Source: Sinohyriopsis cumingii (Eukaryota > Mollusca > Bivalvia > Unionida > Unionidae). From it: DNA of 64,000 nucleotides. Of the stretch, positions 20,012 through 40,900 are shown in pieces. The stretch's first letter is position 1; each line of letters starts with the position of its first letter. The stretch spans positions 153,094,053 through 153,158,052 of the forward strand of contig CM068825.1 in the NCBI GenBank assembly GCA_028554795.2. The letters run 5' to 3'. The translations under genes and the position numbers were made by a program. The notes under the pieces were generated by a model. That model was not told the DNA's origin, made no database searches, and saw nothing but the letters and a program-made list of their open reading frames with translations.

Positions 20012-21559
20012 CAGGGCTCAAAATTAGCATTAGTCCGCTAGCCCGAAGCTAGCCGATTTCCTGTCGGACTAGTGACTTTCATAATGTTAATAGTCCAATG
20101 GGCTAGTAAGTTTTGGTTATCAATAGTCCGCGTTTGTTTATGCCATTCCCTAATAAAGACTTGACTTCGCAGATGTTCGTAGAATCAAAGCAGTGGCCAT
20201 TGTAAACAGGGCCATAAAATAACTAGCACGAGAAGTCAATTTCTGCATCGGAAAGGTGCGTTTCTACAACACGAATCCATCCAATTTTGTGCATTTCACT
20301 TAACAGCGCAAATCATGTCCCGTCATCAACAACGTAAGTTTGATAATTGATCCTAATTAATCTGATAACGAATTAAATGAAAAAAATGATGTGGCATCAC
20401 TTTATTCACTCAACCATAGTAACAAACTACAGAGCGGTATACCACACACAAGAACACGACAAAAACTATTCAAAGAAATTAATTTACACATTTTTTTTTG
20501 TTTAAGGAAACTACATGTTACATTTGCATCAAAATAATTATAAGAATTAGATCAATTTATTACGATTACATTATTGACACATCCTTTCCAAACAACTACT
20601 TTTTCTATGATGATAAGAATAGTTTATATTTTTCCCTTACAAGAATGAACAAATAACTGAATACACGTGATATATCCTAGCAGAATGCCATACATTTGTT
20701 GGGAACTAAAATCTCTGAGCATGGTCATCTAAGATTTGGAAATTTTCTGCCTTATTATTAATTTCAACAATACATCGAGGTTCGATTAATTAGGAATAAT
20801 TACCAAACTTATGACTTATGATACCGTAATTGGAGCTGTTAAATACAACGCAGTGTCAGATGGCTTAGTTTGATGGGAACACACCTTTTCCAAGCTAAAA
20901 CTAACACTATCTTCTGATGCCAATATTTTATAACAGTGTTTACAATAGCCACTGCTTTGATTATGTAGAACATCCACTTAAGTCAAGTCTTTGGTTAGGG
21001 AGAGGCCTTTTAATCATGGGAGGAGCAAAGACGTGTTTCTTGCTATGACTTTCTTATATAAAGGACTCACTGTGCCATTCCTTTTCTTGCTTTAAATAAT
21101 TTGCATCATCTATACTATAACATCTTGTATTTCAAAACAAGGCACAATTCCCTCCTTATAAGACAGGCAAAATGTGGCATCAGATAGAAGGTGTTAAGCC
21201 ACCGAAAAAAAAGAGCAAAAGTTGAATGAGAATGATGAGGAACAATTCTTATGATAGGGAAAAGAATAATGGAAAGTTTCAGACGAAATGGACAAAAGAC
21301 AGGGAATGGCTAAATTATGATGAGGAAAGGAACATTATGTGGTGATAACTGGTTTACGCAATTCGCAAAGCAAACACATAGGAAATATCGAATTTTGTTA
21401 CGGGTTGTTCGAACTTTAAAATTGAATCAGTCAATGTACATGAAAGCTGTGTGACATTGTTTTGTGAACAGGACTAGTAAAGATTTGGCAGGTCTAGTAA
21501 ATTTCTCAATATACTAATCCTTCTGGCTACAAAGAAATATGTGTGAAATTCGAGCCCTG
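20012..21559 (+). mobile_element. hAT-type element with transposase exon remnants
   Basis: Bounded by inverted CAGGGCTC(A/G)AAATT ends (20012 and 21559), a common hAT terminal motif. Inside, an ATG followed by a short exon ends in a good donor (atgtcccgtcatcaacaac|gtaagt, near 20312-20336). The 3' part carries a coding remnant of a zinc-finger transposase (see 21172-21470). An internal inverted repeat pairs about 20172-20212 with 20930-20976 (both contain aatcaaagcagtggc(c/t)attg). No exact 8-bp duplication was found. The length of 1.55 kb is too short for a complete hAT gene. Confidence 0.65.
21172..21470 (+). pseudogene. hAT transposase N-terminal (TTF/ZNF862-like zinc finger) exon remnant
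   Basis: The frame starts ATG WHQIEGVKPPKKKSK, then after stops and a frame change continues KFQTKWTKDREWLNYDEERN and later NFVTGCSNFKIESVNVHE. The pattern W...REWL.YDEE followed by FVTG.SNFK.E..H matches the N-terminal zinc-binding region of hAT-derived proteins such as ZNF862/KIAA1586-like sequences. The Cys pair expected between these blocks is disrupted by stop codons. The copy is not functional. Confidence 0.6.
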
Positions 21560-22560
21560 TAAAAGTTGGCATATATGCCATCCAGTATCCAAGAACAGTA
21601 CTATCCAGATAAAAGCACTCATTAAATTCCACTACAGATGCAACAAACCAAATGCAAGTTGGAAAAGCGAAATTTAAATAATCGTTATTAAAAAAATACA
21701 AATACAATGTAGACAAAGGGCATCACACCACAACGGAGTTCAGTAGATTTTAATCTTGTCCAAGCTCATCAAGCTAGCTGTGATATGAATATATTACATA
21801 CACATCATCAGCAATCTTGACGACTCTTCCAAGGCATCTATCTTATAAACTACTTTGACCACATTTCCGTCTTCAAACGCACGACCAAAACGACTTCGCT
21901 GTAGATTTAAAGCTGCAACATGACAGCCTAATCTGCTTTATTTTTTGCATCATTAACTGGGATTAGTCTGTAAAATTTACTTTGCACACTATCTCCATTT
22001 CTTCAACATCATAAAACTACTCGTGTTTAAGGCACTGTTTAAACCTACAAAAACCAAAAAATTTTTACCCTTGGTCTTTACCTTGACAAATAATTTGTTT
22101 TCATAGTAGTTGACAGAAAATACTGGCATAGTCCCATAGAACAGACTGGTATAAAATGCAAATTAACAGACAGGACTTTTGTCAAACGGTATAATTTAAT
22201 TTATTTACAACTTCCCCATTTTTATCATTAAAGTGCAACATAATAAATTATGCATGACCAACCTATGATCAACCCACAAGTCAAATTGCATCAGTTTCTG
22301 TAAAATGTGTATTAAAAAAACATTGAATTTAGCAAAATACCCACACGATGTGTAAAAGGTTTATTTTATTATGGTAAATACATGCACTGCCCTCCACTCA
22401 AACTGTACCAATCTTGATGACAGGCAAGTAATCAAGCTCATCAAAGCAGGCTGTGATATGAAGAGATACGACACATCATCAGCCACTTTGACGAATTAAC
22501 TACCAAACACTTTTAAGATGTACAATCCACATTCAGTGCCTGGATAGTACATAAATAGGC
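21560..22560. other. Region downstream of PCNA, nothing recognised
   Basis: Lies beyond the 3' end of the - strand PCNA gene. No open frame with support was found. Confidence 0.35.
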
Positions 22561-22712
22561 CTAACATGGATACATGGGAAAGCCTGCCAGTAGCTTCTCG
22601 TGGGTCAGTGGTTCTTCCCTGGGTTTTCCAGGGTTCTTCCTCTACCAGTTATACTGGCCGCCATGTATAGCCTATCTTGTGCTGAAAAATGACATTAAAC
22701 CCTAGAACAACA
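22561..22712 (+). mobile_element. SINE1, 5'-truncated, perfect 12-bp duplication
   Basis: Starts within the body (gggaaagcctgccagtagc), ends gctgaaaaatgacattaaac then an acaaca tail. The duplication acataaataggc occurs at 22549-22560 and 22713-22724. The tRNA head is missing. Confidence 0.85.
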
Positions 22713-22724
22713 ACATAAATAGGC

Positions 22725-23281
22725 ATAAAATGTCATCAGTATGTTACCAATATTAACAAGTAATAATTAACGAAGCGTTTCATATGTGGCATTGATATTC
22801 TGATGCAGAAAACAACTTTTCCAGCAAGTTTAAATAAACGCACCTCAAAACAAGCGAAGAGATCGAAAATATATACTTTATTTCGAGCTATGAATAAAAT
22901 GACGTGACGAATGTGAATTAAATATGCCATTTCATTCAAACACTTTTGTAATCGAGACCACCTCCAATATTTCTACTGCTTCCTTTTCTCTATGAAAATA
23001 TCAATGTGCTATTCTTTGATGACACTTGTTCAAACTGAATGTCTTTCAATGAGAATTTTTTAAATGCACTTTTCCTTTGAATTGTCATCACTTTCAAAAT
23101 GTGCACGTTTGGGTATAGTGACCAAACCAATTTGTTGAACACAACAGACCTGCAGAATTTAGAATGGTTCTAGTCAACCCATCCATCTTGCAATTTAAAA
23201 GACACTGTGAGCTAAGACAACATTAATGTTAAGTATCCACGATAAAAACGAGTAACACCAGTTGCATTGTCCTCTTCCTCA
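22725..23281 (-). other. Probable PCNA 3' UTR and flank
   Basis: Follows the PCNA stop codon. AATAAA candidates on the - strand occur near 22870. The 3' end cannot be fixed from sequence alone. Confidence 0.4.
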
Positions 23282-31988
<8,707 letters not shown>

Positions 31989-32126
31989 TCAAAATAATTA
32001 AAAATTATATTTAGGTTCTGAAATTTAACCAAAGTGATCAAGAACAGCGATATCAGGTGTGATGAAAACAGATAACACGAACACCAACTTCTCTATTTCT
32101 GCTGACCTTGGTAAAATGGTGACCAA

Positions 32127-32181
32127 CTCCCGCCAATTAGTAATGGCGGGAAATATCACTGAAAGCTGAATTCTGATTGGT
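32127..32181 (-). promoter_or_regulatory. PCNA promoter: inverted E2F-type sites and CCAAT box
   Basis: About 160-180 bp upstream of the PCNA ATG, CTCCCGCC (32127-32134) and TGGCGGGAAA (32144-32153) form an inverted pair of E2F/DP-type sites with a 10-bp spacer. The second is a consensus TTTCCCGCCA on the gene strand. ATTGG near 32176 (CCAAT on the - strand) may bind NF-Y. PCNA is a classical E2F target in animals, so this fits S-phase control. A further GGCGGGAA occurs near 31697, in intron 1 just past the exon 1 donor. Confidence 0.7.
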
Positions 32182-35100
32182 TTGTATTTTTCTTCTCATC
32201 TTTAACGAGAAAATACGAGAAATTGCATTTACAATCGGATTATCTCTATCTTTTCTCTTTACGATGGGATGTTGACATAAATGTATCAAAATAACATTAA
32301 AATGTGCATTTAAGACATTTATTGATTCGTAAGTTACAGTATATGTTTCAAAAGCGTTTGTTTTCTTTGTATGTCTCAGATGCATTGGAATTTAAGAGCT
32401 TAAAACCCAATTTTCATCTGGACAAATTGGTTCCAGATCTTTGCATTTTGCACCATGAAAATTTCAATATACTGTAGCTGACGTACTCGTTATCTTGTCA
32501 CTGTGACTATGACAAATTGAACAATTACAGTTTTCTTGAAGCAGGAAGCATATTAATATTATAATCTCTACATCCGGTTGCTTCGCCATTCTTGTAAATA
32601 GTAGCATAGAGGCTCGAACAAATCCAGAATTTGGGGGTAGGGTCACCTCATCCTCTAAGGACCATTATGATGGTTAAATTTTAACACGCAGGGACACTGG
32701 TTTGTGTCGGCAAATAATTTCCTTTACGCATTTATATTTCAGCCATATATGTATGTTTATATGCATTATGCCATTTGATGGCTGACTATAATAAACAGAC
32801 GGCCAGGGCCAGCATGTTGTTATACAACTTTTGACCTTGATCAAAACGATTGAGCAGGCATACTTAAGAATGAATTGTCTTAGTTTTATAATGATCCATC
32901 CATAATATGAACGAAATTCGTCATTCGATTTTATAAATATAAGCAAATGAGAAAACTTCAACCAAAATCGTAACCAAGATCTTTTGTGCCTGTACAGTGT
33001 AAACTGAATATCATTACATTACCATAAAATGTGTGCATAATTTAAGAACAATTCCCTTGATCCATGTGGTAATTTAAAATGACAGTAGTTCTACCCAAGC
33101 ATAATATCCAATCAGATGACACAGATGGTATGCTTCAAAGATCAATGTCGGATTTCCTTATCAAATGCTGACTTTGATTTCAGTTGTTTGCATTTTACAA
33201 ACTATCACTTCACTTTCCCCCACCAAGTCCGTCATTTGCATTACATGTATCAATTATTTATTTCATTAAATAAAGTCACATGCTATTTGTTTGAACAGGA
33301 TGTGGAATTAGTTATGTTAAAACAGTGTGGAGTCAGACAGTTAAGAACGTTTCTTTTTCAGTTTCACCCATTCACATGTGCCAAGTACATACTTTGAGGA
33401 AAGTTTTATAAAGAGCACAATTGAGGTTTCATCTCTTCATGGATTTAATCACATTAGAAGATAGCTGTTTGGTTAGATGAGACATTTTCCTTGGTGTTTC
33501 TTGAAAATAAAATTTTACTCGGCAAAGGTTATGATAATGAACTTTTTTTCAACTGAGGTAAATAGTTTTAAAAAATTGGTGGTGGAGGGATTGTGAACGA
33601 GATCAATGAATCAGCATTGGCTTTTACTGCATTACCTCATTCAGTACGAAAATGATATAAATGATTTAAAAGAAAAGCCATACTAAACATTTGTTTTAAA
33701 CAAAAGATTGTGTTGATAACTCATCCTTTATTTATAAAGCTTGACAAAAATTGTATTCTTGATTTTTGTGTGTGTTAAGTTGTAAATATTTATGCATTTC
33801 ATCAGTTCCATTAGACTGTGTATGCTTTTTGTGTTAAGCTGTAAATATTGATGCATTTTATCCATTAGACTGTATGATTTGCAATAGTGAATCATTTTTG
33901 AATTCTTGAGGCTTTTATTTGTTATTGAGATCAGCACATGCATTTCGTTTTGCTCTATTACTTGAGATTTTCATAATGACATTTTGTGCAGATAAGTAAG
34001 GAAGCAGAGTTTTGACATGAAATGATGGAATTATTTGAACACATGTTTATATTATCATAATGTTAGATGACAAAAACTCAGTGATACTACATCTCTGTTT
34101 CTTTGGAATGATCAAAAGAATGATGTTGAGTTTGCATGAGTAAAGGTTAAGCAGTTTTATTCAGAATTATTATAAAGGGTGCAATGATCAACACTTAGCT
34201 AAGGTGCGATACTATGTAACAAAAAGCCAGTCTTGTTAATATTTGAAGGAATTGCAGACTGTTAAATGATATGTCAACCAGGAAATGAACTTAACTACAC
34301 TAATTTATGAGCTAAATTAAAGAAAGAAATCAATTGTACTTTACAAAGGCACTGAGAGAAGGCAAATTTGTCCATCATGAAGAAATCTGCAAGAAACATC
34401 TTTCTTCCACCAAACCACAATCATTTACATAAACTAGCAAAGTTTTCCTGAAAATGATGTAAACTTTTATGGCATTATATTTATTACTATTACATTCTTT
34501 TATTTAATCTCATATAATAAAAACCCACCTTTTGTTTGACATGGTTGGTTATTAAAGTAAGATTTCTCCATAACTAAGATCCCTTAACCCACTATCAAAG
34601 CTCCAAACCCAGTACTCCTTAAATCCTGCCATAAGTACTTTCTATAACTAACAAAGGCATATTTACTATTTTTTTAAACCTCAGATAAGGAAAATGCCAT
34701 ATGCCTGAATGAAATTATTTTCTGTTGAGTTTTAGTCCACATTCTATCAGAAATTGGAACTTTTGGAAGGACTTACTTGGAGAGGACTCATTTCCAATCA
34801 TTAGTACATTTCCATCTTTAAGGAAAACATAAGGAATATTGAAAAAATAGTTTTGCATAAACAATTGTTGCAAAATATGTACAGTTGGATATAGCTAAAA
34901 AAATGGTCTGTACACCTACCGACTTGTATGGTATAAGAATTCAAAAATGCAATAACAAAATGCTGTGATTATAATATTTTGTATATTCTTAGAACTTGTT
35001 TGCATTTTGAACCTGGGTCAAAAAAATGTAGTTTATAATTGTTTGGAATATTAATTTTTTTCATTAAGGATGTGAAAAGATATTTTAAGTATGAAGTTGT

Positions 35101-35450
35101 AAATATTAGGAACAATTGCATTTGCATTTTTTTTTGTCCTTTAATTTACAAAACTGGAAATGAAGACTTTTCATTTTATCACTAGATCTACCCATTACCA
35201 GATCAAGAGGTTGCATTGTATCACTTTCCAAGCTTTACCTGCTGATATCCTTGAAGTTAAATTATGTATTACCACTAAATAATATAGTTGCTCATTTATT
35301 GTCATGATGAAAATTAAATAGAATGAATTATTTATTTTTGACCACAAAGACCCAAGTAATAGTAATGCTTATCTCTACATCCATTTATAGACAAGGATAG
35401 ACAAGGTGATTTCCAGATCATAATGTTATATTTTTGTGGTTTTTCTAATT
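32182..35450. other. PCNA-MICU1 intergenic region or MICU1 5' UTR intron
   Basis: MICU1's first coding exon has its own splice acceptor, so a 5' untranslated exon probably lies here, but I could not place it. A duplicated segment of about 58-60 bp (gtgttaagttgtaaatattt ... ccattagactgt) occurs at 33770-33880. The start of a diverged 'ggtcaaggtcac' type repeat is seen just to the right. Confidence 0.4.
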
Positions 35451-35880
35451 AAAACCTTAGGTAGCTTGCCCATTGACATAAGCAAATTCAGTTTGGGCAC
35501 TGCATATTCCAAGATCATGGTCACTGGAGCTGAAAATGTGATTTTCATTTTTGTATAATAAGTCAAATTTCCTTTGCCTAATTGTCATCAAACCTCATTG
35601 GTAGACTACACTTGGGCATGGCAGTTACCTATTGATTCAAAAGCCCTGAGTTAATCTTGTAATTTGAGGCGTCTTTTTTGTGCTCAGTAAGTCAATTTTC
35701 TGGGATACAGTTTTTATCATAGGTAGCCTTTGCATTGATGGAAAAGCCTCCCTATTGATTCTAGCATGCAGATATCTTAGGTCAAGGTCACCAGATGATA
35801 TGATTTCATTTTGGTTCCAATGATAAGTCTGCTTTCATCAGGTTTCCCAGACCTAATTTTATGCAATTTCATAGTTACAT
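35451..35880 (+). repeat. Diverged ~250-bp repeat with 'aggtcaaggtcac' motifs
   Basis: Two loosely similar blocks share cccattgacataagc/gcattgatggaaaagc, agatcatggtcactggagc/aggtcaaggtcaccaga and a 'cattttngt..aataagtc' tail. Such motifs are common in old dispersed repeats. A coding role is not supported. Confidence 0.4.
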
Positions 35881-36699
35881 GATATATTTATTTTCGTTTG
35901 CTTCCACATTCCATTTTGCATATTTGGAAATTCAGTAATAGATTGTAACTGAATTTATGGATTGAGTAGACTTCAAACAGTTCTAAACATAACAAAAATA
36001 CAGACATTGCAGCATTATAGCCTAAATAGAAATACTCATTTTTGCAAATTCACTGCTGAAAGTTTGTAATAATAACTATGTTCATTTCAAAGAATAGTAT
36101 TCATCATGAACTTGACCAACTTGTGTCTGGACATTTTGAAGCCATAACTGCCTAACTAACCTTGGAGCAGAGCTATGACCCATGTTATAATTAGATTTCA
36201 TTTACTGATATCATGCATTTTAAATGCTCATCAGTCAGTATTGTCAAAATGAAAATTTTATGCCAGTGATTGAGTAATATTTTCAGCTCAGCTGATCATG
36301 CTACTAAGTATGCATTTGAAATTATTTTCTCTCCAAACATTACAGATTTTGTTCATTCTGGTATGGCAGTTGATTTCTAACATGTAGATTAACAGCAGGC
36401 ATTTGGATAGTCTTTGCTACTATGACCTGCAATTTCTGATATATAATTATGCTTTAAGAAAAAAGTTTTGTTGGAAGCAGATATACTCTTAATTTACCAG
36501 TATTTATACATAATCCTGCTTACATTTTCCATGGCTATGACCTTAACCTTGAGATTGGGGGTTATGACTGTATTAAATACTATACAGAATTTTGAATTTG
36601 GGTCCACATTATTGTCAGACTGCAAGCACTGACTTACAATTTGTAAATAAAATACATTACAATCTGATGCATACGGTATAGCAGCATGTGTAAGTTAGA
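35881..36699. other. Intergenic or intronic, nothing recognised
   Basis: A+T-rich sequence with no supported feature. Confidence 0.35.
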
Positions 36700-37260
36700 T
36701 CCAACTACAAACAACATAGACCCAAATTTTCCATCAGATAATGCACTGGCAGATCTGGGTCTATTCTCTGTGTTAGGATTAATTAGTGGAACAAATAATA
36801 TAGACTCAAATTTGTGATCATGATGCACTGGTAGATTTGGGTCTATTTTGTTAAAATTAGTGGAACAAATAACACCCAAATTTGTGATCAGATGTTGCAT
36901 TGACAGATCTGGGTCTGGGTATTTTCTGTTTGTTAAAATTGACTGGTGGAACAAGTAACATAGACCCATATTTGTGATCATTTGATGCATTAGCAGATCT
37001 AAGTATTTTCTGTTTGTTAAAATTGACTGGTGGAACAAGTAAGATAGACCCATATTTGTGATCATTTGATGCATTGGCAGATCTAGGTATTTTCTGTTTG
37101 TTAAAATTGACTGGTGGAACAAGTAACATAGACCCATATTTGTGATAATTTGATGCATTGGCAGATCTAAATATTTTCTGGTTGTTAGAATTAACTAATG
37201 AAACAAATAACATTGACCCAAATTTGCAATCTCATGATGCAATTGCAAATCAGGGTCAGT
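36700..37260 (+). repeat. 84-bp satellite, about 7 units
   Basis: The landmark tagacccatatttgtgatca recurs at 36961, 37045 and 37129 (exact 84-bp steps) and, more diverged, at about 36717, 36801, 36874 and 37213. Each unit also has gatgcattggcagatct and ttaaaattgactggtggaac. Because 84 is a multiple of 3, long repetitive - strand frames (up to 174 codons) appear. They are read as by-products. Confidence 0.9.
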
Positions 37261-37567
37261 GTTGTTTGTAGTACTTACAGGTGAGATTATATGGTATTCT
37301 GTGTGAGGGAATTTACAATTTCTATGTAAATGATTGTGTTCAGTTTATTTGGGTTGTTTTTGTTTTGGTTATTTACAGAATGTTATTTGATTGTGGCCAT
37401 GTCTGTTTGTAAAAAAAAATTGAAAACTAGATAGGAACAGACTAGTTAACCAGGCTGTTCTCTTAATACAGTTTTATATAATGCATTGCTAGGCTATTTA
37501 TGATTTCTTTTTTCAGTTATTTAACTTTAGTTATGTTTTTCAGCTGCTGACCCTGAGATCAAACACA

Positions 37568-37917
37568 ATGTGGCATAGCTTTGGGCATCTGCTGCCTTGG
37601 AGGCATTTGAAATTAAGACCTGGCAGTAATGGCTTGTCGATCTTGTGTAGACAGACTCAAGAGAGGACATTTTTGCTGCAACTCATCCCTGCAAGGACCA
37701 GGACCCACTGCATTGGTAGTTCAGAAAAGAATTTGAAAACTTTGTTAAGTGTTGGAAAAGTGAATTGTATACTTAATCAGCAGCCTCGAAGATGGATGAA
37801 AAAATATGGATTAATTGGCTATACAAAGTTTGGACACAAAACAGTGAAGGCATCCAAGTGGTCTTGGTTCTATCATTCATTCTTGGTCTTTACAATACTC
37901 TTTTCACTTGTTGATGG
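37568..37917 (+). CDS. MICU1: MICU1 first coding exon
   Basis: ATG at 37568, 116 codons plus two bases, donor GATGG|GTAAGT. Acceptors ttttttcag (37516) and gtttttcag (37543) lie upstream, so a 5' untranslated exon must exist further left. It codes a basic presequence ([20 protein letters not shown]) and the first half of the membrane-spanning segment ([16 protein letters not shown]). Confidence 0.8.
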
Positions 37918-40900
37918 GTAAGTTTTGTTTGGGTATTTTATATTTTTTTGTGGTGATATCTCAAGTTGGGTATATAACTTTTGACCATTACATTTGTTAA
38001 TATTTTGCCTGGGAAATAAAACTCCAGTATTGACGTATTAGCCTGGCATAAAAAGCTTGACATCATAAATAATAAAATTAACTTTGGTTTTTTGATGATG
38101 ATACACATTGCTTCCTCTTTCCAAGACTGTTCAGGTGGAGGCACCTATACATTGGTTTGTCTTAATGGAGCACAAAATGAACAATTAAGATATTTTATGA
38201 TGTAAATCCATGCTATATATTCTGCTTTTAAATTCATATAATTTGGAGAATATCTACACCCTACACCTTCATCAAGGTATTACTGAGCACAGAACATATC
38301 ATTTTGCAAATCACGTCAAGGAGAATGCACAAAACTTGCTGCTGATGTTACATCCATTTCATAATAAAGAAAGCTGCAGGGGATGTAACTTATTGGTTTT
38401 GTGTTACATGGTTTACTGCGCCTGAAAAAAAGTGCATGAGAATCAGATCAGAGTCTTTATTTTAATAAAAAATACATTAAAATAAAATCAATTATAGTGA
38501 CAAAAAATATCAAATTAAGTATAGAATATGTAAAAATAAAGTATTATTAATAGAGTCAAAAGACCATCATCTTATGTGAGAAACCTATGATGAATAGGAA
38601 CTCAAAAGAAACCCTATATGGCTGTTCTTTGTGGAACATGAATTGAAACATTGCCAGCCATTGCAGACAAGCTTCAAATATTAGATGACCCTAATGAAAA
38701 GGAATGTAACTTGTATCTTTTCTCAAAGACAAACTTTTTCATCAGAGAGGCCAGTAGATGCTGCCTGATAAGGTCACTAGCAGACAATCTTCTGCCCATT
38801 TTACCTGGACGATGGGCAACCTGGCAGTTTTTCCTACATGCGACCACAAAATTGCCATTTTGAACAAGGCCCATTGAGGCAAAATCAGTGTATAAATTAT
38901 AAATATAGATACTAACAGAAAGCCTGATTTACATTCTGTTTATGTGTGTATGTTTTATAACAGTGTCTGGAGATTCAGTTAATTTATTTCAACTTCCAAA
39001 CACCATATAAAATCAAAAGTAAATCTGCAAGCTCACCACAGATATGGCAGCCGATAATTTCAATTGGGATCTATCTGTAGATGAGGATATCAAACCATAT
39101 CTGTAACACTGGCACAGTAGGTAACTTCCATTTCTGCTTCAATAACACAACTAATTTTCCCACCACCCAGCAAACAATTGCTTTGTCCCTGTAACTTAAT
39201 GATAAAAACTGCCTCACTTTCAAATTTGATCTATTGATACCCTTGAGACACTATTAACGTGACTAGAGTATGGTGAGTACAAGTGAGGTAAAAAAAGGTT
39301 GCACATTAGAAATTGAAACCAGGCATGTGCAACTTCCTCCAGGACACAGGCAGGATAATGATTTTGAGCCACACCTTATGATGTAAATATGCAAATAAAA
39401 TACATAGACCTTGTTTTTATTATGATTTGTATCCTTGATAAATTTTGTTATGTGACCAGGTTCAGTTTAAATGGAGTATAGTTTTATGAAAGAAGGAAAG
39501 GGTATCAAATGAGAAAAAATATTAATTACAGCAAAAAAATACTTTCTACCAAATGCTGCGAGGATACACATTTGCTTCCAGGTACATTCAAAATTATAAT
39601 AATAAAATTAGTGTTTGGGATTTAAAAATTACTTTGGGGCAGGATTTGAGTTAATCTCAATGATATAGACTGACATCTTCTGTAATACCATGCAACAGTA
39701 ATTATGAGATAACTGACTAAAGATGTCCATTCCTTGAATTATGCCCAATGACCTCCCCACCCCCATGGGACCAAACACCAAGATTTTAGCTTGACCCCCC
39801 CGCACAATGACTAGAAGTGTATGCATTGAGGCTTCTACAGCCCAGCATAATGCTGTGAAATTTACCTCCTAATACAAATGTTTGCTTAAGGAGGTTTATT
39901 TATACCATAACTTGGGGTAAGGTACTTAAAGCAGCTATTAAATATTGGTGATTTCTTTTTAAGGCAGTTTTTAAAGTACAATGGCAGGATTTCAGACTCT
40001 TAATATGTCTGGTATTTTTATGTGTAGTGGTTGTGTCCCATATCTTTTATTAAAGTAATTTATGCAGGAAGATTCAAACAACAAGACTCACATTATCATG
40101 CAGATAACACACAGGCAGCCAACTGACACTAACACACAGCATTCAAACACTAGTCTTTCTATACCCTTGCCTTTCAAAAGGCAATAGGATAATCTATACA
40201 TTTCTATTTATGTCCCTCCATTTGCCCATATATCTGTAACTCATTTAGTTTCATCCTTAACTAAAGGGTGGAATTTACAAAACTTTGTACAAAGGTTATT
40301 CATGTGAGTCATCTTTGAGTGAGGTCATCATCAGGGGTATTTGGGAGGGGGTCAGAGGCCCAATAGGCAAACTATTGCAACTACTGTGACATTTTTAACC
40401 AAACATTATACATGCATTTGTGACAGGTGCATATATAAGACCTATAATGGATTATGGTCTAGAATGGGAAAGGTTGTAGACTGAAAAGAGGGCAGGGGAG
40501 GAGGGCATGATGATATATTGGAATTTGCCAGAAGAAGTAGCTCAGGGTCAATAGTGTCCAGAGTTTGAGACGACAATCTTGTCTCATTTATTTAGTTTAC
40601 AGAGGGGCAGTGATCTAACGAAAATAAGACTAGTTCTGTCCAATTCAGTCCAGTGAATCAACGCAGATAATAGAATGTATATTCTCACAGACTGACATAA
40701 CTGTTTGAAATGGTCAGCAGTGAAACCAACATTTATTCGTTTGGATTATTAACTTCTAAACAATATTTATGTCCTGTGAACATGCAAATTTTGTTACCAC
40801 CAAAACTCTTTTTTTAACAAACTCCTATTTGAACATTGTTTATTTCCCACAGGAGTTCGGATGAACTCAGTTTTGTAATTGCTTAATATATTGGGCATTT

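Noticed and set aside
36634-37158. 174-codon - strand open frame with MHQ(M/I)ITNMG-type repeats
   Set aside because: It is the in-phase reading of an 84-bp satellite, and overlapping frames are also open. No other coding evidence.
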